From assembly GCA_030544235.1 (NCBI GenBank), contig CM060477.1, forward strand, positions 24,116,934-24,180,933: a DNA stretch of 64,000 nt, read 5' to 3'. Source of the DNA: Lepturacanthus savala. Taxonomy: Eukaryota; Chordata; Actinopteri; Scombriformes; Trichiuridae. Position numbers and translations under genes: made by a program. Numbering within the stretch: the stretch's first letter is position 1; each line of letters starts with the position of its first letter. A model generated the notes under the pieces. That model made no database searches, was not told where the DNA came from, and saw only the letters and a program-made list of their open reading frames with translations. Of the stretch, positions 48,934 to 60,800 are shown one piece after another.

Positions 48934-49125
48934 CAGAGGTGTCATGTAACGAAGTACAAATACTTTGTTACTGTACTTAAGTACACTTTTTAGGTATCTA
49001 TCCTTTACTCCATTACTATTTTTTCTGCCTACTTCTGGCTTCTACTCATTACATTTTCACACAAGAATCTGTACTTTCTATTGCTTACATTTTTAAAACC
49101 AACGATCTCGTTACTCTTGCTTTAA
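48934..49125 (+). repeat. Dispersed fish repeat, copy 2
   Basis: Second copy of the 46163 repeat, direct orientation, about 90-95% alike by eye (AGAGGTGTCATGTAACGAAGTAC...). Confidence 0.7.
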
Positions 49126-49879
49126 GAGTCTCAGGAAGATAGAGTGGGTGATGTCATTTTTAGTGTAGAGGGAGAGAAAATGGCCCAAAAAAATAAATTT
49201 ATAAATTGCTGTAGTAACTGCTACACTCACTGCACATCAATAATTGTTATATCAAAACGTAGGCACGACTGTCGTCATGATCGAAAAAATACCACTAACC
49301 AAGCTGTGAATTCTACACAGAATTAAAAATTATATCAGTACGACCGGGGAAAGCCTGCTCTCAGAAAATCTGATCATTTTGTCACCATCTTTTACGGTTT
49401 TCGATTTATGAGCATTTGTTTGGCATGTGGTCCGACCAGAGGTAGCCTTTCTGCCTCCCCAGATTTCGTCGGATAGTCATGAATTCAAATGTAGCAGAGA
49501 AGTTAGTCACCATGGTAACGGCCCAGCTGCTGGAGATTACATATTGCATTAATGGCCGACAATATATCAATAAATTAATTCTAACATTATTAACATTCTA
49601 TTTTTAGAATGAATTTACTGTATTCAAACATCCTAAATAATATACATTATAATGTAGCTAATGTACCATTTGTAAGGAGAGTCCAGAACATACCAATATA
49701 AGTCTTTTGCTCAAATTCTTCGACCCATGCCAGATGTCTATGGAATGGTTTATACAACATTCTTTGTAAACTCTTTTAGTTGAAGGGCATCAACGTAAAA
49801 AAAAAAAAAAAAAAGTTAAAAAAAATATCCAGTCGTTTCTTATAGTTATACTTGTGGTGTAGCTGCAATGTACAGGGTT

Positions 49880-50385
49880 CCATAAACTTTCTCTCGTTTG
49901 GAAGAGAACAATGAGATGAAAAGCCTTGTAGGCCTAAATCAGTTAAATATTTTTAGAGAAAATCTTGTTAACCTTTTACTTTATGTACAATGGTATGGAA
50001 AAGCTATTGTTTTCACGTGGTTCATGTTTTAAAGCTTTTATTGCTCCATAAGCATTCTCTCGGTCGGAAGAGCACAATCAGATGAAAAGCCTTGTAGGCC
50101 TAAATCAATGAAATATTTTTACAGAAAATCTTGTTTACCTCATACTTTATGTGAAATGGTATACTTTTGGATTAGAAATTCACCTGGGAAAGCTATTGTT
50201 TTCATGTGGATCATGTTTTAAAGTTTTTATCGCTCCATAAACATTCTCTCGGTCGGAAGAGAACAATAAGTTGAAAAGCGATGTATGCCTGAATCAGTGA
50301 AATATTTTTACAGAAAATCTTATTTACTTTTTATTTTATGTACAATGGTATAGTTTTGGATTAGAAATTCACCTGGGAAAGTCCG
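49880..50385 (+). repeat. Degenerate satellite monomers inside the palindrome spacer
   Basis: About three monomers of the 189-bp family in plus orientation (ATTCACCTGGGAAAGCTATTG, CTCTCGGTCGGAAGAGC, TGTAGGCCTAAATCA, ACAGAAAATCTTGTTTACC). They are clearly more diverged than the main array and lead into the flank at 50381-50504. Confidence 0.9.
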
Positions 50386-50504
50386 ACATCGTTTTCCAGA
50401 CATCCAGAATCCAGACATCTATAGTAACAAAGTGAAATTCTTTTGGCATAAAGGTCACCACAGGGGTTACTACAGGAATAGCACAAAGGCGACAGAAGGC
50501 CACA
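50381..50504 (+). repeat. Array-flanking segment, paralogue of 27970-28093
   Basis: Near-identical to 27970-28093 (AAAGTCCGACATCG..., ending CGACAGAAGGCCAC). A 66-codon frame (50432-50632) begins in it but has no recognised motif. Confidence 0.85.
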
Positions 50505-51066
50505 CAAATTTAAATAATTTCATCAAGAAGCCATGGGAAGGCCTCGTTCAATCTCAAATATTAGGCTTCACATACACCAATGGGTGCAAGGAAGAACAAC
50601 TGTATCAACAACAGTGGTCAAACGCACTCTAGTGCCTGAAATGCCTATACTAACGTTAAAAGTTAAAATATATTGTGAGTATGTAATGATGTTGTTGTTG
50701 AAATCACTGTTTGTAATGATGAGAAGTAAGGTTAAAGAAAAACTAGACAATTCACAATTGTTTTTATTTATTTATTTTATAGGTGTAAGAAATTTTATGC
50801 CAGTAAAAACAGCAAATCTCTGTTAGCTGTTCACCTTGTTGTATATCACCATTATGTTTTTTTTTCTGAACAGCCCCAATTCATACGCTACCTAGCTGCT
50901 AATGTTACATTGTGATGTTTATGACCAAATATCTTTACAGTAGTGTGCAGAACTTTACATCATAGCTAAAGTTATCCTAATTTATCAAGTTTATAATATG
51001 TAGCTGAATCACAAGTGTGTTTTGTTTGACTTTTAGCTGTGTTATATAAATTGTTCATTTATTTAG

Positions 51067-51285
51067 AGCTTCCATGATGAGAGCCTTGTTGGTTCTGATT
51101 CTGATTATACTCTGGAGCCATCTACATCCAGAAAACAACCCCAGCGACATGTAAGAGGAGCACCAAGGGCCCGAAGAGGAAGAAGAGGAAGAGGAAGGGC
51201 ACGCGGAGACCGGACAAGTGGTCTTGTAGACGAAGACATGAAAAGAGTACAAGATCTTCAAGCCCGAAGGATTGCTGACGAGCAG
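51067..51285 (+). CDS. P2X7 intracellular-domain-like exon 1 (right arm)
   Basis: Same 219-bp exon as 45418-45636, reading outward on the plus strand, with acceptor ATTTAG and donor CAG/GTATTT intact and the same SFHDESLVGSDSDY and RG-rich wording. No initiator codon. Confidence 0.55.
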
Positions 51286-51589
51286 GTATTTATCACATTA
51301 CTTCTCTGTTATCCATTTTAAATAGCCCATTATAACTGATTTTATTTTGTTAGTTTTTATTGTTTTCATGTATAACTTATGCTTTTATGTAGCGCTTTGA
51401 GATTGTTTTCAATGAAAATGCATTACAAATCAAATGATATTACTTTTAAAACGTATCTTGCCTCTGACAAAGTACTGTTTTTATCTTAATCGAGTTTTCA
51501 GTGACTTGTTAACTTACCTATAATGGACTGTATACATAAAATACAAGGACAACATGGCTGTTCTTTAGAGTTTGTTATTTTATTTACAG

Positions 51590-51787
51590 GCCAGGATTCA
51601 CTCACTGAGCTTAGAACAATCACATGAACTGCTGGAGCTCTGTCTGACCCGTGACTTCGGTCTAATGCTCGACGTGCTCCAACTTACATCCAGTGCAGCT
51701 CCATCAGACCCCCCAGCTGCAGGGCGACCCCCATGGTGTGTCTACACAAACTGCCAGGAGATGCCCACGGATATAGAGAGAAAATGA
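51590..51787 (+). pseudogene. P2X7 intracellular-domain-like exon 2 with nonsense codon (right arm)
   Basis: Copy of the left-arm exon (ARIHSLSLEQSHELLELCL, WCVYTNCQEMPTDIERK), but the next codon is TGA (51785-51787) where the left arm has TGC. The first Cys of the conserved CC pair is therefore lost and the frame ends early. It is otherwise unbroken. This is the clearest coding difference between the arms. Confidence 0.6.
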
Positions 51788-52168
51788 TGTGGACAAGTTC
51801 AGGACTCCTGCTACTGGCAGTTGTGTGGATCTGTATGATATATTTAAAGTTAAAGTTAAAATAAATCACAGTTTATTGGTCAGGAGACTCAAGAAAATAA
51901 AAAAAAACATTAAAACAAAGACATATAGAATATATCAGGATCACATCAAGAAAAAAGGGAGTAAAAACTATGAATACACATTTAAACTACTCAGGACTTT
52001 CAGTGGGAAAATAATGATGAATAAAATAATTACTTTTTAATCTCTAAATCGTTGAATTATCAAATTTATCGGTTTCGGAATCTTCTGGAAGGACTGACGT
52101 CATCATCCAGCATAGACAGCGGCCATCTTGTTCTCTCCCTTTGACTCTCAGCTCCACTCAGTAGTTAT

Positions 52169-52568
52169 GGGAATTGTCGTTCACTTTGAAGAACTAGTTC
52201 AGTTCAGATCATTCAGTAAAAAAACCCATTCATTTCGTTCATTTCGTTCACTCTGTGCTTTCTGCTTTCCTATTCAACAAATAAGCGTTCACTGAACCGC
52301 TTCCCTGCTACGGTGCGAACCGTTCACTGAACTACTTTCCTCCAAGTGGGTGCGAACCTTTCACTGATCCGCTTCCCTGTTAGTGGGTGCGAACCGTTCA
52401 GTGAACCGCTTCCCTGCTAGTGGGTGCGAACCGTTCACTGAACCACTTGCCCGTAGGTCTGAGCCATTTAGTGAACAGCTTCGCGTGAAATAGTTCTGAA
52501 CGAATCCACTGAATTTAAGGGGAAGCCGTTCAGTGTACGGTTCGCTCTTGTACTGTTGGTGTATGTGT

Positions 52569-52605
<37 letters not shown>

Positions 52606-52887
52606 ATATAGCTTTTTAAAACTCAGACATTTTACAGTAAAGGTTGGTTAAAAACAAGAACAACAATAATACTGTTAACATTATTAATAATAATAATAAT
52701 AATAATAACTATTGTTATTATTATTATCCTTATTAAAAGTAACCAATAAATCAGAAATCATTTTGTTGCATTTTATTGTCGAATAGGAAACACACCAGCA
52801 CACACATACACACATAGACACACGCCCCAACCCCTCCCCCCCCACGATCTGAAATGATCTAGTTTTTCAAAGTGAACGACTATTCCC
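52169..52887. mobile_element. MITE-like inverted-repeat element (right arm, 719 bp)
   Basis: Same element as 44031-44536 with matching ends (GGGAATTGTCGTTCACTTTG and AGTGAACGACTATTCCC). It is 213 bp longer because it keeps an internal minisatellite. A T run (52571-52601) and a TAA microsatellite correspond to the left arm. Confidence 0.6.
52287..52456. repeat. 37-bp minisatellite, 4.6 copies, right arm only
   Basis: Units GTTCACTGAACCGCTTCCCT..AGTGGGTGCGAACC start at 52287, 52322, 52359, 52396 and 52433. The left arm jumps across this region (GAAGCTGTTCA joined to CAGAGCACAG near 44443). Confidence 0.9.
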
Positions 52888-52914
52888 AAAGTGAACGGCT
52901 TGGCGGAGCACCAC

Positions 52915-52940
52915 GCACACACACACACACACACACACAC
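52915..52940. repeat. (AC)n microsatellite (right arm)
   Basis: Thirteen AC units, counterpart of 43975-44002. Confidence 0.95.
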
Positions 52941-52986
52941 AATCAGGAAAGCTGCTGCTGTTTTCTAGTTCGCCTAGGGAGGAAAT

Positions 52987-53264
52987 ATGATTGGTGACCA
53001 GACTGTTCAGCCAATTAAGGACGCCGCGAACGAAAAGAACGGGTCTTTTCGAGGAATTGAACTAGTTCACCCCGTTCACCAAAAAGAACTAGTTCTTTTG
53101 ATTCGTTCGTTCGACCGACACAACACTACCACTCAGAGAACAAAGGACTTTGCTGCTGCTCCGCTGTTTATTGGACTATTCGACATATTTCGACGAAAAT
53201 CGCATTTTTGTGGATTATTTAATCGTTTCCTTGGATCCCGGACGCCTGTGACCGGCTTCAACAG
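52987..53264 (+). other. Exon-like segment with splice donor (right arm)
   Basis: Counterpart of 43652-43929. GAACTAGTTC palindromes precede a G+C-richer stretch ending CTTCAACAG, followed by GTAAGATAG at 53265. No recognisable protein. A first non-coding exon is possible but unproven; downstream to 53980 I see nothing that looks like a second exon. Confidence 0.35.
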
Positions 53265-53989
53265 GTAAGATAGACTTCTTCTGAGTAAATGACTGTTTTC
53301 TTTGCCTCGTCATCCCGTTAGCATTAGCCTGTTAGCTACTTCGCCAGAGTGCTTCTGACATAACTGCTGTTAGTTTTAGTATTTAAATGGTTTTATGTCC
53401 GCGTGGCAGTCTGTGTCCGAGACGTTTTTTTACCGTGTGATGTTGATGTGTGATGTTAGCATTAATGCTGTTGTTAGCCGCGTGTGTGTGTCGTACTATG
53501 ACTGGGTGGGTGTTTCTTGGTGAGGAAAATTTATATTTTGACAGGATTGTTGTTTTTGTTCGTGTATTGTGGTTATTGTTAGCATTAGTGCCGTTAGGCC
53601 GCTAGCTTCTTAGCCCTTTGTGTAAGACATAACTACTGTTACTGTATTTGGAGGGTGTGTGTGTGAAAATCTGCTTTTGATAGAATGAGCGTTTATTAAT
53701 CACTGTCGTGTGATCTTAATGGAGTTAAAGTTTTGCAGTTAAAAAGTTTAAGTACATCAGTATTATGTACTGTATAATATCAGAATATTGTTAGTGACAT
53801 TAGTCATTTTCAGTCAGATATTAATCAGAGTTTATTATTCTGTTTCTAGTATTGCCTAAACAATACTACTGTTTTTAATATACTTTATGTAAGGCGACCT
53901 TGAGGCTACGAATAATAATAAATAAAATGAGTTGGCCTAGGGCCTTCATGTCCATAGCTCTCACATGAGTCACTCTCGGTTTAACATTT

Positions 53990-56900
53990 CAGTCCATAGT
54001 GAAACAGGGTGCCCCCCAGGGGTGCGTGTTCCTCCACACGTTCATCTTTTGGACTCCAAGGTGTTTGATTACGTTGCCTGCCCATTTAAATTTACATGTT
54101 CTATAAATGCTTTCTTGTGGTCCCAGGTTAAAGGTCAAAGTCTGAGTTTTCTGTAAATTTAATTTGTAACCAGAATATGAGCCACATTCTTTGAGTAGAG
54201 ACATTAATTTAGGTAGACTTACTTGAGAGTTAGTGAGAGTTAAGAGAATGTCTGCATATAGGCAAATTTTATATTGTGTGTTTCCACTCAGTATCCCAGT
54301 TATATCTTCATCCTCACTTATTACCTGTGCCAATGGCTCAATAAAGAGTGCATAAAGTGTGGGATTAAGGGGGCATCCCTGACGACATCCCCTCTCAAGC
54401 AACACTGTCTTGGATAAGGATCCGTTTATTTTAATTCTTGCCGTGGGGGAGCAGTATAGAGATTTAAAGCATTCAATTACCTGATCATTGAAGCCTAGGC
54501 GTTTAAGCACCATATATAAGTATTCCCAACGGACCGAATTAAAAGCCTTTTCAGCATCTAGACTAATAACTACGGATTTCAAATTACTTTTTCTCATTTG
54601 GGTGGTGAAGGGCCCGCCATACGCTGTCCTGGGTTGTCCGTCTGATCCGGATCTATCAGATCGGGGACAATATTTTCCATTCTTTTTGCTAAGATTGATG
54701 CATATATTCTATAATCCATATTTAATACTGATATGGTTCTGTGAGAACTACATTCTGTCTTGTTATTAATTGCTTTAGAGATTACTGAAATTATTGCTTG
54801 TCTCCATGAAAGTGGTGTCTCCCCCCCCCCTTTAAGAGTATAGTTAAAACATTCTTTTAGTATTGGTACCAAAGTTTCTCTGAAGGTTTTGTACCACTCA
54901 GATGCATAGCCGTCGGCTCCTGGCATTGTATTTTCTTTCAGTTTCGTTATGGCCATATTTATTTCTTCCTCTGTTATCTCTTTGTCATTATTCTATTCTG
55001 TTCTGTTCCTACTGGTGGTAAATCTAGGCATGCTAAGAAGTCTGATATAACTGTTGATTCGGCTGCCCGAGGTTGCGTGTATAATTTCCTATAGTACACT
55101 TCAAAAGAGTTTTGAATGTCTTCCAGTTAAGACACATCTTATCATTACATCTTATCATGTACGTATTAGTGCTGTCAATCGATTAAAAAAATTAATCGAA
55201 TTAATTATAGGATTTTGTAATTAATTAATCGAATTAATCACATTTTAATGTCATATCCGCTAAAGGTCTCCTGATAAAGAATTTGAATTCTAGGATATTA
55301 ATGAATTGTAATGCATGACTAATCAATTGAATACAGTAAGAAGAGAAGATCTGAAATCCAATGTTTTATTGGTGAACTGTGCTTCATGAATTACATCCAA
55401 AAGTAAAGGTCTAGCACATTAAACCAGTTAGACCAAGTGCATTATTCATAAATGTAAAACAAATACAACAATTCAGTTAAATAAATAAAATTCTGAAATA
55501 AAATAAAGAAGTCACTTAAGCTCAATATAGCAATTCAAAAATGAATAATAGAAGTCGTATATTTTGCGCTGCATTGTGCCAACATAGTTTTGCTCTGTGA
55601 GACCAAACACGTGTGGTTTGAACCAATCAGATCATCGCATTTGTTTAGCTCAGCTCGCCTCGCGTTGCATAGCAACCAGAGACGCGCTCAGACTTGTTGC
55701 TCCGTGCCAAATGGCACAGACACTGAAACAGCGTAGATTACACTGAAACGAGCACACTGGAATTGTTCCAGCACTCGGATAATGTAACTAACTACTAACT
55801 AACTAATGTGACTTTAGTACATCATTTTCTTTATTTAACATGGGATTTTCGCCACCATTGATACTCATAATTAATTGCGTTAAATTTAACGTGTTAAATT
55901 GCGGTGTAATTAATTAATCGAATTAACGTGTTAAAATGACAGCTCTAGTATGTATTTCTCTGCCAATTGCTTACGTATCCTCCATGCGAGCAGTTTTTTA
56001 GATTTGGGGTCATTTTCATAATTTTGTTTAATAAATCTAATTCTTTTTTCTATTTGGTTTTCATATATGTTATTTAGAGTTTGTTTTGTGTCCCGTATTT
56101 CGTTTAAAACATCAGTGTCATTTTGCTTCATAAGTCTGCTCTCCAAGGATTTTAGTTTTGCAGTCGGGTCATTAATTTGTTTCTCTTTTTCCTTCTTCTT
56201 CCGGGCAGACCACATTATAAGTTTGCCCCTAATAACAGCCTTGGCTGCATCCCAAAGTGTACTGGGGGACACGGTCCCATTATTGTTATATGACATATAT
56301 TACATAAGTTCTTCCTTAATAAATCTTTGACATTGAGGGTCGCTTAAGAGGTTGGTATTTAGTCTCCATAGAGTCTCCTTAAGTCTGTTGTCTAAGTGTA
56401 ATGTCAGGTATACCCCCGTGTGATCAGAAATGTCTCTTACCCCTATGTCACATTTCACCATTCTCGGCTTTGAACATAAAAAAATAGTCAATTCTTGAGT
56501 GCGTAGAGTGTGAATGGGAGAAAAAAGTAAAACATTTGTCAATCGGATTCCCTCCATACGTCCATTATATCCATTTCGTTAAGCAGTTTTTTTGTATATA
56601 AAGCTTCAGGTTTTATGTTCTTTTTTCTGTTTGTGGAGTTCCGAAAGGGGTGCAGTATTCTGCATTTTGTATTCTTGATGCATTTCTAACAGTGAGCGGT
56701 AAAAAGTTTACCCAAAATGTTCAACCAACCACAGATGGCCTGAACAAAAGAACAACTGTCTGTATAACAAAATGAAACACAACATATGAACATAGCATAC
56801 ATGTTAAACATTTGTGACTTCCAACCATGAAATCTAAGCTAAACTTCTAAGTTGAGAGGGGAGTCCCTTAACCCTGAAGGTTAATATCAGAGCAGCGCAC

Positions 56901-57920
56901 GTGAAAAGCTGGGCATCGGTTCCCAGACTTACTGTCTATTTAACCGGATCATGTCCCAGTAGGAAAATCAGTTTTGAACACCTTAGTCCGATTTGGTATT
57001 AAATATTGTGATCTTACCGATCTCTGTAGATTTATTGTTCACTCACGGTACAGAAAGCTCTCACAAAGCCTCCTCCCTGCGTTGAAACCCCTTAAGTTTA
57101 TCCTGGATATGCTTGAGGCGGGTGCCCTGGTGCCGACGTGTTTTACCACCTGCTGTTTCCCAGGTCGGTTGCTTTGGTCTCGGTGACGGTGCGTTGTGCG
57201 CAGGGGTCTCAGCTTCCCAAGCGACCGGGATGAATCCCCCTTTCTTCAAGTCGTCCGTCGTCTCCTGCATATTGTTGTAGACAGTTGGGCTGGTGTCGAA
57301 AAACACTTTTCTGGAAACAAATTTCTTTTTCCTTAAGTGCTTTTCTTATGGGGATGTACGCCTTTCTCTTTTTGAGTATTTCTGCCGTGTAGTCCTGCTT
57401 GAAGAATACTCTTCTTCCATCGTAGCGGACCTCTTTCTTTCCCCAGGCGGAGCGGAACACCAGCTCTTTAGTAGTATACTCCAGGAAATAGATAATCACG
57501 GACCGTGGGTTAGAGCCTGGCGGCAGTCTGGATCCCAGTGACCGGTGGCAACGCTGGATACCGAGGGGGGTGTCGGGGAGTGTCGGTTTTAATAAACTCT
57601 TCCATGAATATTTTTATGTTGTCCCCCTCCACCCCCTCGGGATTGCCGTGAATACGAATGTTGTTCCTGTGCGAACATGCCTCCAGGTCCGTCAGCTAGG
57701 TTTGGATAGATTGGTAAAGCTCAAGTGTGTTGGAAAGTATCCCCTTGGCGTCGGTGCTCCACTCCTCCATGTCGGCTATTCTCTGCTTTGTCTCAACTCT
57801 TTCTGTTATTTCCTTTAAGCCAGAGGCGATATCGCTTAATTTCTGGTTTACTTCTCCTCGAAAGTCCACCAGCTCTTTCTTCAGGTCCGAACGAACCGCC
57901 TGTATCTCCTGTATCTCCCA
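53990..57920 (-). mobile_element. L1/Tx1-type LINE, rearranged (right arm)
   Basis: Minus-strand counterpart of 39184-42905. It keeps ORF1 sequence missing from the left arm (57209-57499: TTKELVFRSAWGKKEVRYDG, FFKQDYTAEILKKRKAYIP) but lacks 38 bp near 57312. RT pieces lie at 54594-54956 (MPGADGYASEWYK) and 53989-54597 (LDAEKAFNSV, RQGCPLNP, LYADILL). The YADD box has the same one-residue loss as the left arm. A frame change near 54590 separates the two RT pieces. No functional copy. Confidence 0.8.
55167..55947. mobile_element. hAT non-autonomous element (right arm, 781 bp)
   Basis: Counterpart of 40972-41755, ends TAGTGCTGTCA and TGACAGCTCTA, with the same imperfect 8-bp duplication (GTACGTAT and GTATGTAT). 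Confidence 0.9.
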
Positions 57921-57921
57921 C

Positions 57922-58125
57922 ATAGGTGCACTTTTGACTCTAAATTGTGTTATTCCCTTCCACTTGGAGTGTTAATTTTACAAAATACAGTGTCATTTAA
58001 TAGCACATTAAAGTTTATTTTTAACACCAAAAATGTGTTATTCCCTTTCACTGTTAAGTGAGTGTTAATTTTCAACCTACAGTGTCATGTGATCACATAA
58101 TAGTGTATTTTTGCACTAAAATTGT
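57922..58125. repeat. Tandem repeat of about 88 bp (right arm)
   Basis: Counterpart of 38976-39182 (GTGTTATTCCCTT..., repeated near 57946 and 58034). It is joined to the LINE through GAGATACAGGAGATACAGG, which is absent from the left arm. Confidence 0.7.
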
Positions 58126-58329
58126 GATATTACATTATTTTATTCAACAGAATATCATAACTGTTTCACATTACATGTAAAGTGAATAGAAGTGTTGACT
58201 GATCAATTTACAGCATTCATACATCCATAACTTCCCAGCACCATAGGAATTGGCACAAAAAGATCAATACAAACATTTACAAAAATACTTTAAGTACATA
58301 TTAGGAGTCCCAACCTCTTTAATACACAT

Positions 58330-60200
58330 TTACAAAGAAAATAATGGCACAATATATTGGCCTTTATCTCTACCATATGAACTCTGTAGATCGAAGGGCT
58401 TATAAATCACAAGACCATCTGCTTTAACAACATCTTTGTGATCACTTTCAAATACTTTGTAAGAATGAAAATGTTCACTGAAATGATCAACGACAAGCCT
58501 TTTTCCAAAGAAGCAGATAATACTATCAACAACAATTATTTTTTCTATTCTGAGAAACACTGGCATTTCATGTTCAATCTGAGTGCAAATGATCAACCCT
58601 GGCCTATACTCTGTTCCACTGATTATCACCCAGTTAGTTGCATGGATGTCTTGAGAGGCACGCTCCACATGCAAACCTTGAGCCAACTCATTGCAAAAGT
58701 TTTCATTGTCCACATTAATACTTTTCATAGGTCCATACACAGTACATTTTGAAAGGGATGTCTCCCAAAGACATGCAATCGACATCTGATGTTTTTTTGC
58801 AAGAGATTTGGTGTTTTTAAGAGTATTTTTGAAAATCCTGTGTTTTGCATCAAAACTCATGCTCCACATATGTATTAGTGGTCCAATTTTTTGGATACAA
58901 GATGGATAATGTATCATAAAGTGATGTTTTGGAATCAGGTTTTTATCAGGATACAGTTCTTTGAACAACTCATGGTGTTCTATTATCAAATGTTTAAGTA
59001 GTACAGTCATGCCAAGTGAAACAGATGGAGAAAAAAATAATGTTGATTATCTGTAGTAAAATTAAAAGCAAAAGACAGTTTTGGTTTCCTTCTGGCACAA
59101 TGTCACCAAAAAGCAAAGGAGTATTTCGAACAAGACAAAGAGTCTGAATTGAATTGAGCCCAATATTATTGTCGCTACTGTCCAAGTTTATCCTTGTAGG
59201 CCGTTTTTTGCACTCCACATACCCATAGTCAAAGGCATAAATTCTGGACAGATCAGGTTTCGACAAAAAGTTTTCAGAGAGGTATTCAAACAGTAACTTC
59301 AGCTCATACTGAGCCACTCCTTCAAGAATGTCATGCATAATATCCAAAGAAAAATTGTTACAAACATGAAAGAAATGTAGGCCATTCAGAGTCGAATCCT
59401 TTTTTAAACCAAACACGGATAACACCACGTTTTGACCCAAGTGGGTTCGCAGTCTCAAAATCATCATAGAACAACTGGATTTGTAAAGAATTCTGGTGTT
59501 TAGAGAACAGTGGATGGGTCCTAAAATAACTTCCGTCACATAAATTACTGTATACGTCAAGTTTTGATGAATGTGTTTCCTCAAGTAGTCTGCAAATATC
59601 AGAATTTCGGAACATGAATTTGATCGTTTCCAAAATTGGGATGTAAACAAATGTATCATTCACTGGGACCTAATCATAAGTATCTGTTTGTTTATTTCGT
59701 CTTGTATCATATCGAATTCCTAACATTTTTCTACTGGTTCCACAACACCCCATTTCTTGTTGAAATAATTTATTCTTTTGCTTTCAGTATTCAAGTACTC
59801 AAATGGGTTTTCAAAGGTTTCCAGATCTTTTACCAATGTTTCTCTCAAAGGATTATCTATAGGCACCAGCAGACAGTACTTGCTGCTTAACCTGAGTGCA
59901 TCCCACTACTAAGTTCTTCCACATCACCAACAACTGATGAAATGACACTATTTGCAACACCATTTGTTTGTAGTTTAGCAATAATTGAAGGACAGATATT
60001 TTCTATGTTTTCTTTGTCTTTGACCTGATTCACTATCAAAGCATGGATATTCTGGGGTCTGCGTGATGTTTGTTCTAGCATCTTCTGAGATATCTTGCGG
60101 CATTTGGATATTAGTTTGACATGACTCTGGCCTTGCTGCATCTACATTTTCACAAGAATTTTCCACATGTGAACTGATTAAATGTTTTTTTGAAACTTGA
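58330..60200 (-). pseudogene. Transposase-like pseudogene (right arm)
   Basis: Minus-strand counterpart of 36640-38776. The C-terminal frame (58330-59010, 226 codons) is longer than in the left arm and contains KHHFMIHYPSC, FDAKHRIFK, then VDSIICFFGKRLVVDHFSEH and the end RDKGQYIVPLFSL. The N-terminal side (58994-59659) lacks about 423 bp kept in the left arm (between CGTGGTGTT and ATCCGTG near 59423, with GTT microhomology). The missing part includes the FCCLCL region. Stops occur upstream of 59663. Same uncertain transposase family. Confidence 0.5.
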
Positions 60201-60337
60201 ATATGTTGAAAAGTGACACCTACAACGATCTTGTGCACAAACTAACTTAAACTTGGTGCTAGGATAAAAACTGATCAAATCTCAGATGAGAGATCAAGGA
60301 CTGGCACGGAGTATGCACAGTTTGACAAATGAAGCAC

Positions 60338-60761
60338 TTAAACATTTGTGTACTTTAGTTTAGGACTTAGCTCACAAACTCTGGGAGACTCATTGGTTGT
60401 TTCTATGTCAATGTTGTAGACTGTTGTTTGCACAAAGGTGAAGAGCTGGCCCAGGTACTCCTCATAAGACAGGTTGAGCACGTAATGGGATTAAAGAGTT
60501 CATCAAATCCACCCAATGAGCTAGTGGCTTGGCAGGGGATGAGCTGTTGGTCCACAACAATGTAGAACGTGTCAGTCGTGTTCTTGGTTCGATGCACAGC
60601 AAGGATGTATGGTTGTCTTCCATCCCTCTTCCAAAGGTGTTCATCCAGGCTGCAGCATGACTAAAAAGTAGAACATCAACACCTCACACCGATGTTTTGC
60701 CAGCTCAGCTCAGCTCAGCTGGGACTAAGTTGAGGTGTTTTTTTTGTGGGGGACAAGAGTT

Positions 60762-60800
<39 letters not shown>

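Larger units (their letters stand above)
45750..50953. other. Spacer of the giant inverted repeat
   Basis: This 5204-bp single-copy core separates the arms. It holds a retroviral relic, two dispersed repeats, a minisatellite and a satellite edge (listed separately). Other parts (45750-46162, 46366-46850, 48081-48780, 49126-49880, 50505-50953) show nothing I recognise except an 18-base A run at 49797-49814. Confidence 0.9.

Noticed and set aside
54488..54769. 93-codon frame opposite the LINE RT (also 42156-42437)
   Set aside because: Antisense of the RT region; no independent support.
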